Assembly: GCA_035502855.1 (NCBI GenBank) | Contig: DATJTX010000038.1 | Coordinates: 1 to 33,751 of the forward strand | Direction of reading: 5' to 3' | DNA from: Candidatus Baltobacteraceae bacterium | GTDB taxonomy: Bacteria > Vulcanimicrobiota > Vulcanimicrobiia > Vulcanimicrobiales > Vulcanimicrobiaceae | Length of the DNA stretch: 33,751 nucleotides | Shown: piece after piece, positions 6,493 through 14,663 of the stretch | Numbering within the stretch: position 1 is the first letter of the stretch | How the letters are laid out: each line of letters begins with the position of its first letter | Program-made: the position numbers and the translations under genes | The notes under the pieces: generated by a model | Seen by the model: only the letters and a program-made list of their open reading frames with translations | What the model was told of the DNA's origin: nothing | The model's database searches: none

Positions 6493-7176
6493 ATGCCCGA
6501 AACCAAGCCGCGCGTGGCCGTCATCGACGACGAACCTCGCATCCGCGAACTGCTCGAGCTGACCCTGGGCCACCACGGCTACGCGGTCCGCACCGCCGCC
6601 GACGGCCCGGCCGGCCTGGACCTCGTCAAGGACTGGGAGCCCGATTTGATCGTGCTCGACGTGATGATGCCGATGGTCAGCGGCATCGAGCTGCTGCCGA
6701 TGCTGCGCCGGGTCACCGACGCACCGGTGGTGATGCTCTCGGCCCGCGGCGAGGTCGAGACCAAAGTCGAGGGGCTGATGCACGGGGCCGACGATTACCT
6801 GAGCAAACCGTTCGAAATGCAGGAATTGATCGCGCACATCGACGCCAAGCTGCGCCGCCCGCACCTGGAAAACCGCAACATCATCGCCTACGACGACATC
6901 ACCGTCAACCTCGACGAGCACACGGTCGCGCGCGCCGGCAAGCGCATCGATCTCTCGCCGCTCGAGTACGATCTGCTGGTCACGCTGGTGCGCCGTCCGC
7001 GCCGCGTCTTCACCCGCGACGAGCTGCTCGATCTGGTTTGGGGAAACGAGAAAGACGTCGGGCAGAACGCGGTCGAACGCTACATCTCGTATCTGCGCGC
7101 AAAAATCGACGAGGGATTCGGGCGCCCGCTGATTCAGACCGTGCGCGGCGCGGGATACACGATCCGTGCCGACTGA
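6493..7176 (+). CDS. OmpR-family response regulator
   Basis: The 227-residue DNA-binding response regulator has a receiver domain (Asp12/Asp13 pocket, phosphoacceptor Asp56 in LIVLDVMMP, Lys in YLSKPF) and a C-terminal OmpR/PhoB winged helix (LSPLEYDLLVTLVRRP, RVFTRDELLDLVWG, ERYISYLRAKID, then VRGAGYTI). The open frame extends upstream, but ATG 6493 is the natural start of the receiver domain. No Shine-Dalgarno is seen in the short T-rich leader. The 3' end overlaps the histidine kinase gene by 11 bases, so the two form a standard two-component pair. Phosphorylation by that kinase should control DNA binding. The stimulus is unknown. Confidence 0.93.
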   Translation: MPETKPRVAVIDDEPRIRELLELTLGHHGYAVRTAADGPAGLDLVKDWEPDLIVLDVMMPMVSGIELLPMLRRVTDAPVVMLSARGEVETKVEGLMHGADDYLSKPFEMQELIAHIDAKLRRPHLENRNIIAYDDITVNLDEHTVARAGKRIDLSPLEYDLLVTLVRRPRRVFTRDELLDLVWGNEKDVGQNAVERYISYLRAKIDEGFGRPLIQTVRGAGYTIRAD

Positions 7177-8512
7177 ACCGACCTTTCGAAATTTCGCCCG
7201 CCGCATCACCCGCGGCTACGTCATCCTCGCGGTCGCACTGATCGCCCTTGTTGCCGGCGCTTCGTCGGCGTTCTTCATCGTCGGGTTCGCCACCACGTTC
7301 AATCAGAACATCGACGCGGCGCAAACGCGCGTCCAGCAGCGCGTCAACGAATACGCGGCGCGGGGCGAGAGCCTCGCGCAAATCGCGCCCAACGTGCTGG
7401 CGGAAGAACCCAACGCTCATTCGCGCATGCTCGTGCTCGATTCGCAGCACCGCGTGATCGCCGGCGCCTCGGCGCAATTGAACGATAGCGAGCGCGCGAT
7501 CGCGGGACTGCTCTTTTTGCGGCCTCGCTTCGTCGGCGTTCCGCACGGCGGCACGATCGTGCTCGAACCCGACGTCGGTGATTTTACCCATGCGCTCGTG
7601 CATTATTGGGAACGCATCGTTCCGATCGGCGTGCTGGCTGTGCTGATCGCGTGGCTCGCCGGGCGCGCCATCACCGGGCGCGCGCTGCGTCCGCTGCGCG
7701 AAGTCAACGACGCGCTCGGTTCGATCGCGCAGGGCGACTTCACGCCGAAGCTCCTGATCGAAAGCGACTCGAGCCTGCATGAACTCACCCAAACCTACAA
7801 CGAAGTCGCGCAGCGGCTGAACGTCGCCACCTACGAACGGCGCCGGCAAGAAGCCGAGCTGCGGCAGTTCATCGCCGATGCCGGGCACGAGCTGCGCACG
7901 CCGCTTACGATCTTCATGGGGTACCTCGATGCGCTGCGTTCGGGCGTCGTGCAAGACGGGGAGAGCGTGGGGCGCGTGCACGAGACGATGCTCGACGAGA
8001 GCCGCAAGATGCGCGCGATCATCGAGAAGTTGATCTTGCTCGCGCGGCTCGAACGCGAGGTGCCGCCGGTTACCGACCGGATCGATCTGAACTCGATCGC
8101 GGCGCGCGCGGTCGACGCGCTGCGCCCGCTCGCCGGCGAACGGCTGCGCTTCGCGGCCGACGGTGACGCCGCGGTTCTCGGCGACGACACCGAACTCTAC
8201 GAAGCGGTGAAGAACGTGGTCGAAAACGCGGTGCGTTACGCGCCGGCCTCCCCGGTCGACGTGCGCGTCGGCCGCGACGGCGCGACCGCGGTGCTGCAGG
8301 TCGCCGACCGCGGGCCGGGGATGCCGACGATCGACGTCGAGCACGCATTCGATCGGTTTTACCGCGGCAGCTCGCACGGCGAAATCGACGGTTCGGGCTT
8401 GGGCCTGGCCATCGCCAAACGCGCGGTCGAACGCATGGGCGGCTCGATCGCGCTCGATTCCCGCGTCGACGCGGGAACCACGGTCACCATGCGCTTTCCG
8501 GTGGAGGCATAA
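7166..8512 (+). CDS. Sensor histidine kinase
   Basis: The 448-residue membrane kinase has a first membrane helix at about 18-42, an extracytoplasmic sensor of about 105 residues, a second helix at about 150-172 and a HAMP linker to about 220. Next come the HisKA dimer/phosphotransfer domain with His241 in AGHELRTPLTIFMGY and a HATPase domain carrying the N box (NVVENAVRYAP), G1 (DRGPGMP) and G2 (GSGLGLAIAKR). All catalytic motifs are intact. The start is GTG 7166, inside the end of the partner regulator gene. The layout matches EnvZ/BaeS-type kinases, but the short periplasmic domain shows no recognisable ligand-binding motif. Confidence 0.92.
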   Translation: MPTEPTFRNFARRITRGYVILAVALIALVAGASSAFFIVGFATTFNQNIDAAQTRVQQRVNEYAARGESLAQIAPNVLAEEPNAHSRMLVLDSQHRVIAGASAQLNDSERAIAGLLFLRPRFVGVPHGGTIVLEPDVGDFTHALVHYWERIVPIGVLAVLIAWLAGRAITGRALRPLREVNDALGSIAQGDFTPKLLIESDSSLHELTQTYNEVAQRLNVATYERRRQEAELRQFIADAGHELRTPLTIFMGYLDALRSGVVQDGESVGRVHETMLDESRKMRAIIEKLILLARLEREVPPVTDRIDLNSIAARAVDALRPLAGERLRFAADGDAAVLGDDTELYEAVKNVVENAVRYAPASPVDVRVGRDGATAVLQVADRGPGMPTIDVEHAFDRFYRGSSHGEIDGSGLGLAIAKRAVERMGGSIALDSRVDAGTTVTMRFPVEA

Positions 8513-8571
8513 CCTCGGGTCCTACCGTAGCTAGGTGAGCCAAACCGGCCCTCGGCTCCACGGAGGATCGC

Positions 8572-9375
8572 ATGATCGACGCCCCACGCACCCTTTCCCG
8601 ACGCTCGGATCTGGGATCGTTTCTGCGGACGCGCCGCAGCGCGCTGCGCCTGGTTGATGTGGGGCTCGAGGAAGAATCCGCTCGCCGGCACGTTGCCGGA
8701 CTGCGCCGCGAAGAAGTCGCCAAGCTCGCCGGCATCTCGACCACGTGGTACACCTGGATCGAACAGGGCCGCGAGATCAACTTCTCGCCCGACGTGCTCG
8801 ATCAGATCGGCCGCGCACTGCTGCTCACCGGCGCCGAGATCGGGTACCTGAAAGTGCTCGCTTCGGATACGCCGCCGCAGATCTGTGCGCTCGATCCCGA
8901 CATTCCCGACGCGCTGCGCAAGCTGGTCGAATTGCATCCTGCCGCGCCCGCGTACATCGCGACGCCGCGCCTGGACATGCTGGTGTGGAATACGTTCGTC
9001 AGCGAAATCTTCGATTACGACGAGCATAAAGACGTGCTCGAACGCAATATCCTCTGGCGGATGTTCTTCGACGATTCGCGCCGCTCGCTCTATGTGGATT
9101 GGGACACATGCGCGCGCGCCTGCGTCGCGAACTTTCGCCACACCTACGCAAGCTATTTCGGCGATGCGAATTTCGACGCGCTGCTCGAGGTGATGCAGCG
9201 CGACGCGGATTTCGCGCGCATGTGGAGCGATTGGGAAGTGCTGCCCCCGGACGTGCCGCCGTTCCTGATTCGGCATCGCACGCTCGGGCTGTGCGAGCTC
9301 ACGCCGATTCAAGCCAGCCTCGGCGTTTCACCGGGCTGCTATCTGGCGCTGTTCAGTTCGAAGAACTTGAGTTAA
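8572..9375 (+). CDS. XRE-type regulator with MmyB-like ligand-binding domain
   Basis: The 267-residue protein has an N-terminal helix-turn-helix (about residues 15-85: LGSFLRTRR, GLRREEVAKLAGISTTWYTWIEQGR, SPDVLDQIGRALLL). A PAS-like MmyB C-terminal domain follows (about 105-262), including PAYIATPRLDMLVWN, NILWRMF and FRHTYASYFGD. MmyB regulators of this type are thought to bind a fatty acid or another hydrophobic ligand; many are reported beside oxidoreductase genes. GGAGGA lies just before ATG 8572. It is convergent with the lactate/malate dehydrogenase operon, with only 8 bases between stops. The target gene cannot be named from the sequence. Confidence 0.88.
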   Translation: MIDAPRTLSRRSDLGSFLRTRRSALRLVDVGLEEESARRHVAGLRREEVAKLAGISTTWYTWIEQGREINFSPDVLDQIGRALLLTGAEIGYLKVLASDTPPQICALDPDIPDALRKLVELHPAAPAYIATPRLDMLVWNTFVSEIFDYDEHKDVLERNILWRMFFDDSRRSLYVDWDTCARACVANFRHTYASYFGDANFDALLEVMQRDADFARMWSDWEVLPPDVPPFLIRHRTLGLCELTPIQASLGVSPGCYLALFSSKNLS

Positions 9376-9383
9376 GGAAGCTC

Positions 9384-10337
9384 TTAAGCCGCGGCCGCGT
9401 CGGCGACGTACTCGGCGACGATGCCTTTGAGCCGTTTCGCGCTGGCGTCCATGCCGCTCTGTTCGTCCTCGGAGAGGTGCGGCCAGATCACGGACTCGAC
9501 GCCGTTGCGTCCGACGACGCTGGGGAGCGAGAGCGTCACGCCGTAATTGGGCTGATACGACCCGACCGGGAGCACCGCGCGCTCGTCGCGCAAGATGCTC
9601 TCGGCGACGCGCGCCACCACCATGCCGATGCCGTACTGGCTTGCGCCGATTCCTTCGATGATCGAAATGTTGGCAAAGCGCACGTCGTGCTCGACCGATG
9701 CGCGGAATTCGTCGAAGGCGATGCGCCGTTCGGCGACGAGCTGCGCGAGCGGCTTGCCGCCCACGCGCACCGACGACCAGCAGAACACGCTATACGTGCC
9801 GTGTTCACTGATCACGTAGGCCTCGACGCTCTGCGGGCTCACGTTGAACCGTTCGGCGATGTGCACGCGAAAGCGCAGCGTATCGAGCAGCGTGCTGGTG
9901 CTGAGCACGCGCGTATGACCGGCCAAACGGCAGGTGAGATCGACCAGCGGCTCGGGCGGATTGGTCACGACCATGATGACGGCCATCGGCGCGGCCTCGA
10001 CGATTTGCGGAACGATCTCCTCGAACACGCCGACGTTGGCATGCAGAAGGCGCAAGCGTCCCAGCGGATCGTTGCGATCGGTGGCGCCGCCGTCTTTCTC
10101 GTTCAAGCCGGCCGTGATCACCACCACTCCGGCGCCGGCCAGGTCGGCAAAGTTTCCGGCGCGCACGTCGACCGCGGGGGAGAGGGGCGTGCCGTAGCGC
10201 AGATCGGTCGCTACGCCTTTGGCGCGCGCGTGGTTGCGATCGACCAAGACGATATCGCTTGCGACGGAGCGTACGCACGATGCGAGTGCGGCGGCGGCCC
10301 CGACCGCGCCGGCTCCGACGATTCCGAGCTTGTTCAT
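9384..10337 (-). CDS. Lactate/malate dehydrogenase family oxidoreductase
   Basis: This 317-residue NAD-dependent 2-hydroxyacid dehydrogenase has a Rossmann motif GIVGAGAVGAA with Asp33 for NAD(H), ITAG, a TNPPEP loop, the substrate Arg in LLDTLRFR (Arg155) and the catalytic His in SEHGT (His179). Two loops differ from textbook LDH/MDH. The GEHG motif is SEHG. The substrate-specificity loop reads EKDGGATDRNDPLGRLR, whereas most family members have a short segment ending in TRxDLL or similar. Substrate choice (lactate, malate or another 2-oxoacid) therefore cannot be called. Its ATG overlaps the exporter stop (ATGA), so the two are translated together; a shared role in organic-acid handling is plausible. 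Confidence 0.88.
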   Translation of the reverse strand: MNKLGIVGAGAVGAAAALASCVRSVASDIVLVDRNHARAKGVATDLRYGTPLSPAVDVRAGNFADLAGAGVVVITAGLNEKDGGATDRNDPLGRLRLLHANVGVFEEIVPQIVEAAPMAVIMVVTNPPEPLVDLTCRLAGHTRVLSTSTLLDTLRFRVHIAERFNVSPQSVEAYVISEHGTYSVFCWSSVRVGGKPLAQLVAERRIAFDEFRASVEHDVRFANISIIEGIGASQYGIGMVVARVAESILRDERAVLPVGSYQPNYGVTLSLPSVVGRNGVESVIWPHLSEDEQSGMDASAKRLKGIVAEYVADAAAA

Positions 10338-11197
10338 TTGCTGCCTGCCTTTGAGATTTGCATCGTTGCCGCGAGTGCGGTGGTCGGGTGCGGCTGGAGC
10401 ATCGGCAGATGCCGGATGCTCAGGGTGATGAACGTGATGACGCAGATGACGCCGAAGATGCGTTTGAGTTGGGGCGACTTCAATTTGTTGGAATAGCGCG
10501 CGCCGAAATGCGCGCCGATCACGGCGCCGATCGCGAGCGGAATCGCGAGCGCCCAGTCGACGCGGGCTTCGTGAATCTGCGCCAGCACGCCGGGCCAAAT
10601 GTAGATGGTCGCGATGAAGGACGCGGTCGGCATTGCGACGTAGGCGGGCAGCTTGTAGCGCCACAGCAAGAGCGGGATCGCCACCGTGCCGGCACCGATG
10701 CCGAACAGGCTCGACGAAAAGCCGACCAGCATGCCCATCAGGGCAAATTCGATGTTTGAAGCGCGCAGCGAACGGTCGGATTCGATCTGCGTATCCGGGA
10801 TCTCGGCCTTCGGCGCGGGCTTGAGCATGTTGAACGCGATGAAGAGCAGCATCAGGCCGTAGAGCACGTCGAACTGGCTCGAGCTGACGTACTTCAGTCC
10901 GACGACGCCGGCGAGCGCGCCGACGATGCCGCCGAGCCCGATCGACCAGCCGATCCGCAGATTGATACGCTTCTTCTTGCGTAGCGCAAAGGACGCGACC
11001 GCGACGTTCACGCCGACCATGAAGAGCGAGGTTGCAGCTACGACTTGCGGCGTCAGGTGACCGGAGAGCCGCAGGATCGGAACGGAGATGAAGCCTCCGC
11101 CGAATCCGACGAGGCTTCCGAAGAAACAGGCGACGACCCCCAGCACGATGCTGAAGAACGATGCGAGGAACGGCAGGCCGTCAAAGATGTGCTGCAT
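10334..11197 (-). CDS. TauE/SafE-family membrane transporter (DUF81)
   Basis: The 287-residue protein has about eight membrane helices and the two related halves typical of TauE/SafE permeases: GSLVGFGGGFISVPIL near residue 30 and VGFSSSLFGIGAGTVAIPLLL near residue 165. Members export sulfite, sulfoacetate or other small organic anions. ATG 11197 is preceded by AAGGA 5 bases upstream, so I prefer it over an upstream start that would add ten residues. The gene is first in a two-gene operon with the dehydrogenase. A promoter with TTAACA-N18-TACAAT lies 66 bases upstream. The anion carried is unknown; its coupling to a 2-hydroxyacid dehydrogenase suggests an organic acid. Confidence 0.88.
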   Translation of the reverse strand: MQHIFDGLPFLASFFSIVLGVVACFFGSLVGFGGGFISVPILRLSGHLTPQVVAATSLFMVGVNVAVASFALRKKKRINLRIGWSIGLGGIVGALAGVVGLKYVSSSQFDVLYGLMLLFIAFNMLKPAPKAEIPDTQIESDRSLRASNIEFALMGMLVGFSSSLFGIGAGTVAIPLLLWRYKLPAYVAMPTASFIATIYIWPGVLAQIHEARVDWALAIPLAIGAVIGAHFGARYSNKLKSPQLKRIFGVICVITFITLSIRHLPMLQPHPTTALAATMQISKAGSK

Positions 11198-11253
11198 ACA
11201 TCCTTGATATCGGGCTGCAGCGAGCAAGCGACTAGAGTCGCAAACGCCGTGCG

Positions 11254-11294
11254 GGTTAACTCATTGTAAGCGCAGTGTCTTTGCTCTGTTAACC
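11254..11294 (-). promoter_or_regulatory. Promoter with flanking GTTAAC operator for the exporter-dehydrogenase operon
   Basis: On the minus strand TTAACA (11292-11287), an 18-base spacer and TACAAT (11268-11263) form a good sigma70-type promoter. GGTTAAC (11254-11260) and GTTAACC (11288-11294) are inverted copies that bracket it, one covering the -35 box and the other the start site, as expected for repressor half-sites. The rest of 11198-11337 shows nothing else I can name. Confidence 0.55.
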
Positions 11295-11337
11295 GCAGCT
11301 ACCGATGATGATTAAGACCTAACCGAGGAAATGCAGA

Positions 11338-11361
11338 GAAGCCCGACAAGTGTCGGGCTTC
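11338..11361 (-). terminator. Terminator-like hairpin after the phasin gene
   Basis: GAAGCCCGACA and TGTCGGGCTTC form an 11-bp arm pair with only AG between them (about a 4-base effective loop), two bases beyond the phasin stop codon. The minus-strand tail is TCTCT, so termination strength is moderate. Confidence 0.6.
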
Positions 11362-11363
11362 GT

Positions 11364-11606
11364 CTAGTTTTTCGGGAGAAGCTCGGTGAGCTTGAGCAGA
11401 TATTCTTTACGCGATTCCAACACTTGGTTGGTGAACGCGAACGTTTGCGAGATGAGTTCGGCCGGCGTCGGCAGCTTGGCCGGGCCGTTCTGCTCGATCA
11501 GCTCGTTGATCGAGGCGATGGCCTTGACGTTGACGTCTTGCGCCTGCTTGAGGCCGTTCAGGAACTCGGTCTGGGCCTTCTCGAGGAATTCGGTGTAGCT
11601 ATTCAT
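11364..11606 (-). CDS. Small phasin-like protein
   Basis: This 80-residue helical protein has the composition of short phasins: NSYTEFLEKAQTEFLNGLKQAQ, VNVKAIASINELIEQ, FAFTNQVLESRKEYLLKLTELL. Phasins coat polyhydroxyalkanoate granules, and the PHA synthase gene lies 0.5 kb upstream. AAGGAG precedes the ATG. The gene has its own promoter (TTGACG-N18-TATACT) and its own terminator hairpin, so it can be expressed independently and at a high level, as is usual for phasins. Homology is judged from helical pattern and context, not from a diagnostic motif. Confidence 0.75.
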   Translation of the reverse strand: MNSYTEFLEKAQTEFLNGLKQAQDVNVKAIASINELIEQNGPAKLPTPAELISQTFAFTNQVLESRKEYLLKLTELLPKN

Positions 11607-11634
11607 GGACGTACTCCTTAACGTGTGTACGCTA

Positions 11635-11664
11635 AGTATACCAAGCGTGCGAGAAGTACGTCAA
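11635..11664 (-). promoter_or_regulatory. Phasin promoter
   Basis: On the minus strand TTGACG (11664-11659) and TATACT (11640-11635) are 18 bases apart. The two boxes are identical to those of the padR promoter. Transcription should begin near 11628, about 22 bases before the phasin ATG, leaving room for the AAGGAG site. Confidence 0.65.
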
Positions 11665-11724
11665 GACGGTTCAGCCGCCTCGTGCGGGTCACGGTTCGGT
11701 CACGGTTCCGCCCCCGCGGCCTGC

Positions 11725-12072
11725 TCAGCCGATGAAGCCGCGATAGACCCGGATGAGCGTGTCCTTTTGGTCGGGCGTGAGCCGCGGGTCGAGTTTGACG
11801 GCCGATTCGACCGCGTCGCTGGCCTCACGCTGTACGTCCTCGTCCAGCAGTCCGGCCTGCGCGTAGAAGGTCTCGGCCGAGAGGTGGAGCGCCCGGGCGA
11901 TCTGCTTGAGCACCTCGGCCGAGGGCTTGTAGAGACCGCGCTCGACCTGGCTCAGGTATGGGTTCGAGACCTTGGCCAGATCGGCTAACTGACGCAGCGA
12001 AAGGTTGGCCAGTTCGCGCTGTGTGCGGATGAACTCGCCGAGCCCCTTCAGATGATCGCGATTGTTTATCAT
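11725..12072 (-). CDS. XRE-family regulator in the PHA operon
   Basis: The 115-residue protein has an N-terminal Cro/CI helix-turn-helix (about residues 10-65: LGEFIRTQRELANLSLRQLADLAKVSNPYLSQVERG, then PSAEVLKQIARALHL). A short helical C-terminus follows (DVQREASDAVESAVKLDPRLTPDQKDTLIRVYRGF). Its ATG overlaps the phaC stop (ATGA), so it is made with the synthase. The position between phaC and the phasin gene suggests control of PHA genes, comparable in role, not in sequence, to PhaR. I infer this from context only. Confidence 0.85.
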   Translation of the reverse strand: MINNRDHLKGLGEFIRTQRELANLSLRQLADLAKVSNPYLSQVERGLYKPSAEVLKQIARALHLSAETFYAQAGLLDEDVQREASDAVESAVKLDPRLTPDQKDTLIRVYRGFIG

Positions 12073-13781
12073 ACGGTAGTTGCCTCGTAGGAGAGGTTAC
12101 GAACATACCGGCCAGGCGCCGGTTCGCCGCTCGCGGGCAGTACATACGGAGTGCGGCGCGCGCCGCCGTGCGCGTGTGCCCAGGCCGCCCAGTCTTCCCA
12201 CCAGCTGCCCTGGTGTTTGGCTGAGCGGGCGAGCCACGCGTCGGGCTCTTCGCCCGGTTCGACCTGCTCGGTGGTCCAGTAGCAGGCTTTGGGATTTCCC
12301 GGCGGATTGCAGACGCCGGCGATGTGTCCGGAATTGGTGCGCGTGTATTTCACCGGGCCGCCGACGTATTGCGAGGTCGCGTACGTCGTGCGCCACGGCG
12401 CGATGTGATCGTTCTCGGCGCCGAGCACGTACATCGGCGTCTGAATCCGGCCGAGATCGATCGGAACGCCGTCGAGCACGAACGCGTTCGGGACGACGAG
12501 CAAGTTGTGGAGATAGCACGAACGCAAATACTGTGAGTGCATCGCCGCGGGCATGCGCGTCGAGTCCGCGTTCCACGCCAAAATATCGAATGCCGGCGGC
12601 TTTTTGCCCATGTACCAGCCGGAGACGACGTAACTCCAGATCAAATCGTTGGCGCGCATCCAGTTGAACGTGCCGGCCATCTCGCTCGAATCGAGATAGC
12701 CACGCTCTTTCATCTTCTCTTCCAGCCGCGCGATCGAGGCTTCGTCGGTGAAGACGCCCAAATCGCCGGGCTGCGCGAAATCGACGATCGTGTTCGTCAT
12801 CGTAATCGCGCCGACGCGCTGTTCCTCACCTTTGGCGGCGAGGTACGCGAGCATCAGCGCGGCCATCGTGCCGCCCAGGCACAGCGCGGCCACGTTCACC
12901 TGCGGCGCACCGGTGATCCGCTCGATCGCCTCGAGTGCCGCGAGCAATCCCTTCTCGAGATACGTGTCCATCGTGTACTCGCGCATCGACTCGTCGGGAT
13001 TGCGATAGCTGATCATGAAAGCCTGATGACCGTTTTTGACCGCCCATTCGACCCACGAACGTCCGGGCGCCAGATCCATCAGATAATATTTGTTGATCCA
13101 CGGCGGCGAGAACACGATCGGGCGCTCGTAGACTTCGTCGGTCTGCGGGTAGTACGCGATCAGCTCGATCAGCTCGTTGCGAAAGACAATCTCGCCCGGT
13201 GTCGCCGCGAGGTTCGTTCCCAATACGAACGACGACGTGTCGACTTGTTTGGGATAACCGCCGTTGTTCTGTACGTCGTCGAGAAATTCGGCCATTCCGC
13301 GCACCAAGCTCTCGCCGCCGCTATCGAGCGCTTCCCGCACGACGGCCGGATTGAGCCACGGTACGTTGCTGGGCGCGAGCGCGTCCAGCAGCATGTTCAT
13401 CGCGAAGCGCGCCTTGCGTTTGGTCCCCTCGGGCAACCGCGAGGCCTCGACCAACTGCTGCGCGTACTGGCGGCGCACGAGATACTCTTCCACCATCGAG
13501 ATCAGAAAGGGATTGCTGGTCCACGCCTCATCGGCAAAGCGCTTATCGCCGGCGACGTCGATCACGGGCGCGGGATTCTCGCCCTGCATGCGGCGCATCG
13601 TGTTCATCGCCACGCCTTGCTGGGCGAGCATCAAGCTCGTCATGATCGGCGCCACGCGCATCGGGTCGCTCATGACCTCCAGCGTGACGGCGCGCAGCGC
13701 ATCGTTGAGCGATGCCGGATCGGCACCGGAGAGATCGAGACCGTAACTGAACTCTTCCAACGGCACCGAGCCGATCATCAC
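12069..13781 (-). CDS. phaC: Poly(3-hydroxyalkanoate) synthase
   Basis: The 570-residue protein is a PHA synthase of class I-like size. It polymerises 3-hydroxyacyl-CoA into granule polyester. The catalytic triad is visible: the lipase-like box with nucleophile Cys301 (ALCLGGT), Asp458 (GAENDHIAPW) and His486 (TNSGHIAGV). The conserved stretches VFSPPWINKYYLMDL and SWVEWAVKNGH are also present, with a typical N-terminal PhaC_N region at about 20-190. The start is GTG 13781 or ATG 13778; GTG overlaps the stop of the upstream reductase (GTGA). The stop in turn overlaps the XRE gene. A PhaE or PhaR subunit is not present, as expected for class I. Confidence 0.95.
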   Translation of the reverse strand: MMIGSVPLEEFSYGLDLSGADPASLNDALRAVTLEVMSDPMRVAPIMTSLMLAQQGVAMNTMRRMQGENPAPVIDVAGDKRFADEAWTSNPFLISMVEEYLVRRQYAQQLVEASRLPEGTKRKARFAMNMLLDALAPSNVPWLNPAVVREALDSGGESLVRGMAEFLDDVQNNGGYPKQVDTSSFVLGTNLAATPGEIVFRNELIELIAYYPQTDEVYERPIVFSPPWINKYYLMDLAPGRSWVEWAVKNGHQAFMISYRNPDESMREYTMDTYLEKGLLAALEAIERITGAPQVNVAALCLGGTMAALMLAYLAAKGEEQRVGAITMTNTIVDFAQPGDLGVFTDEASIARLEEKMKERGYLDSSEMAGTFNWMRANDLIWSYVVSGWYMGKKPPAFDILAWNADSTRMPAAMHSQYLRSCYLHNLLVVPNAFVLDGVPIDLGRIQTPMYVLGAENDHIAPWRTTYATSQYVGGPVKYTRTNSGHIAGVCNPPGNPKACYWTTEQVEPGEEPDAWLARSAKHQGSWWEDWAAWAHAHGGARRTPYVLPASGEPAPGRYVRNLSYEATTV

Positions 13782-14560
13782 ATGTACATGCCCCCGTTGA
13801 CGTCGTAGGTCGAACCGGTGATGAATCCCGAGTTGTCATCGACCAAAAAGCGCACGACGCGCGCGATCTCCTCGGGCTGGCCGAGCCGCCCGATCGGCGT
13901 GCGCGCGGTGGCCGCTTCGATTGCGGTTTCCGGCATCGCCGCGACCATTTCGGTCAGCGTAAAACCCGGAGCCACCGCGTTGACCGTGATGCCGGTGCGC
14001 GCGGTTTCGATTGCGAGCGTCTTGGTCAATCCCAACAGCCCCGCTTTGGCCGCGGCGTAATTCGCCTGACCGAAATTGCCGGTGCGTCCGACCACGGAAC
14101 TGATGTTCACGATGCGGCCGTAACGCTGTGCGAGCATGTGGTCGAGCACGGCCTTGATCATAAAAAACGGTCCTGATAAATTTACGTTCAGGACCGCTTG
14201 CCATTCGTCGACCGTCATCTTGCGTGCGGTGTGGTCTTTGGTGATTCCGGCGCTGTTGATGAGGATGTCCACCTTACCGTGCGCCGCGATTACCGCTTGT
14301 GTTGCGGCTTCGCACGCTTGCGGATCCGAAACGTCGGCCTGATAAAAATCGACCAGCTTGGCCGTTCCGTTGAGCGAAGCACGCAAGGCCTCGGTCCGTT
14401 CGCGATCGGCCGGTACGCCGACCACGGCAATCGTCGCGCCATCGGCAGCGAGCGCCGTCGAAATCGCGCCGCCAATACCGCGCGAACCTCCGGTCACGAT
14501 CGCCACTCGACCTTCGAGCCGCGTAAGCGTGCCCGAGGGGGCTGTCGAGGTGGTTATCAT
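13778..14560 (-). CDS. SDR oxidoreductase, FabG/PhaB type (copy 2)
   Basis: This 260-residue classical short-chain dehydrogenase has the cofactor motif TGGSRGIG, the NSAG motif, the catalytic Ser in NISSVVG and YAAAK (Tyr-x3-Lys). It has about 15 extra N-terminal residues compared with the neighbouring copy. Its position directly before and overlapping phaC supports acetoacetyl-CoA reduction to 3-hydroxybutyryl-CoA for polymer synthesis. FabG (3-oxoacyl-ACP reductase) cannot be excluded on sequence alone. The 103-base gap between it and the upstream reductase shows no clear terminator. Confidence 0.88.
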   Translation of the reverse strand: MITTSTAPSGTLTRLEGRVAIVTGGSRGIGGAISTALAADGATIAVVGVPADRERTEALRASLNGTAKLVDFYQADVSDPQACEAATQAVIAAHGKVDILINSAGITKDHTARKMTVDEWQAVLNVNLSGPFFMIKAVLDHMLAQRYGRIVNISSVVGRTGNFGQANYAAAKAGLLGLTKTLAIETARTGITVNAVAPGFTLTEMVAAMPETAIEAATARTPIGRLGQPEEIARVVRFLVDDNSGFITGSTYDVNGGMYM

Positions 14561-14663
14561 GGATACTTCTTTGTACCCAGGCGCTGCGCTTACCTAGCAA
14601 AAGGTGAAGAAAACCTTAGCTTCTTTTAAGCCCGGGCCATAGACTCCGGGAGACGGCGGCGTT

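Noticed and set aside
6433-7209. Upstream extension of the HD-GYP regulator frame to 599 residues
   Set aside because: The added part lies antisense to the OmpR-type regulator and has no domain; the receiver fold begins correctly at 6432.
8359-9312. 317-residue minus-strand frame over the MmyB-type regulator
   Set aside because: Shadow of the real gene; no recognisable motif and no ribosome binding site.
12537-13808. 423-residue open frame antisense to phaC
   Set aside because: High GC leaves long stop-free frames on the opposite strand; its composition is Arg/His/Asp-rich with no domain, whereas phaC has a full catalytic triad.
14561-14663. Possible promoter or small gene between the two reductases
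   Set aside because: AT-rich patches are present, but no paired -35/-10 boxes or convincing frame could be found.
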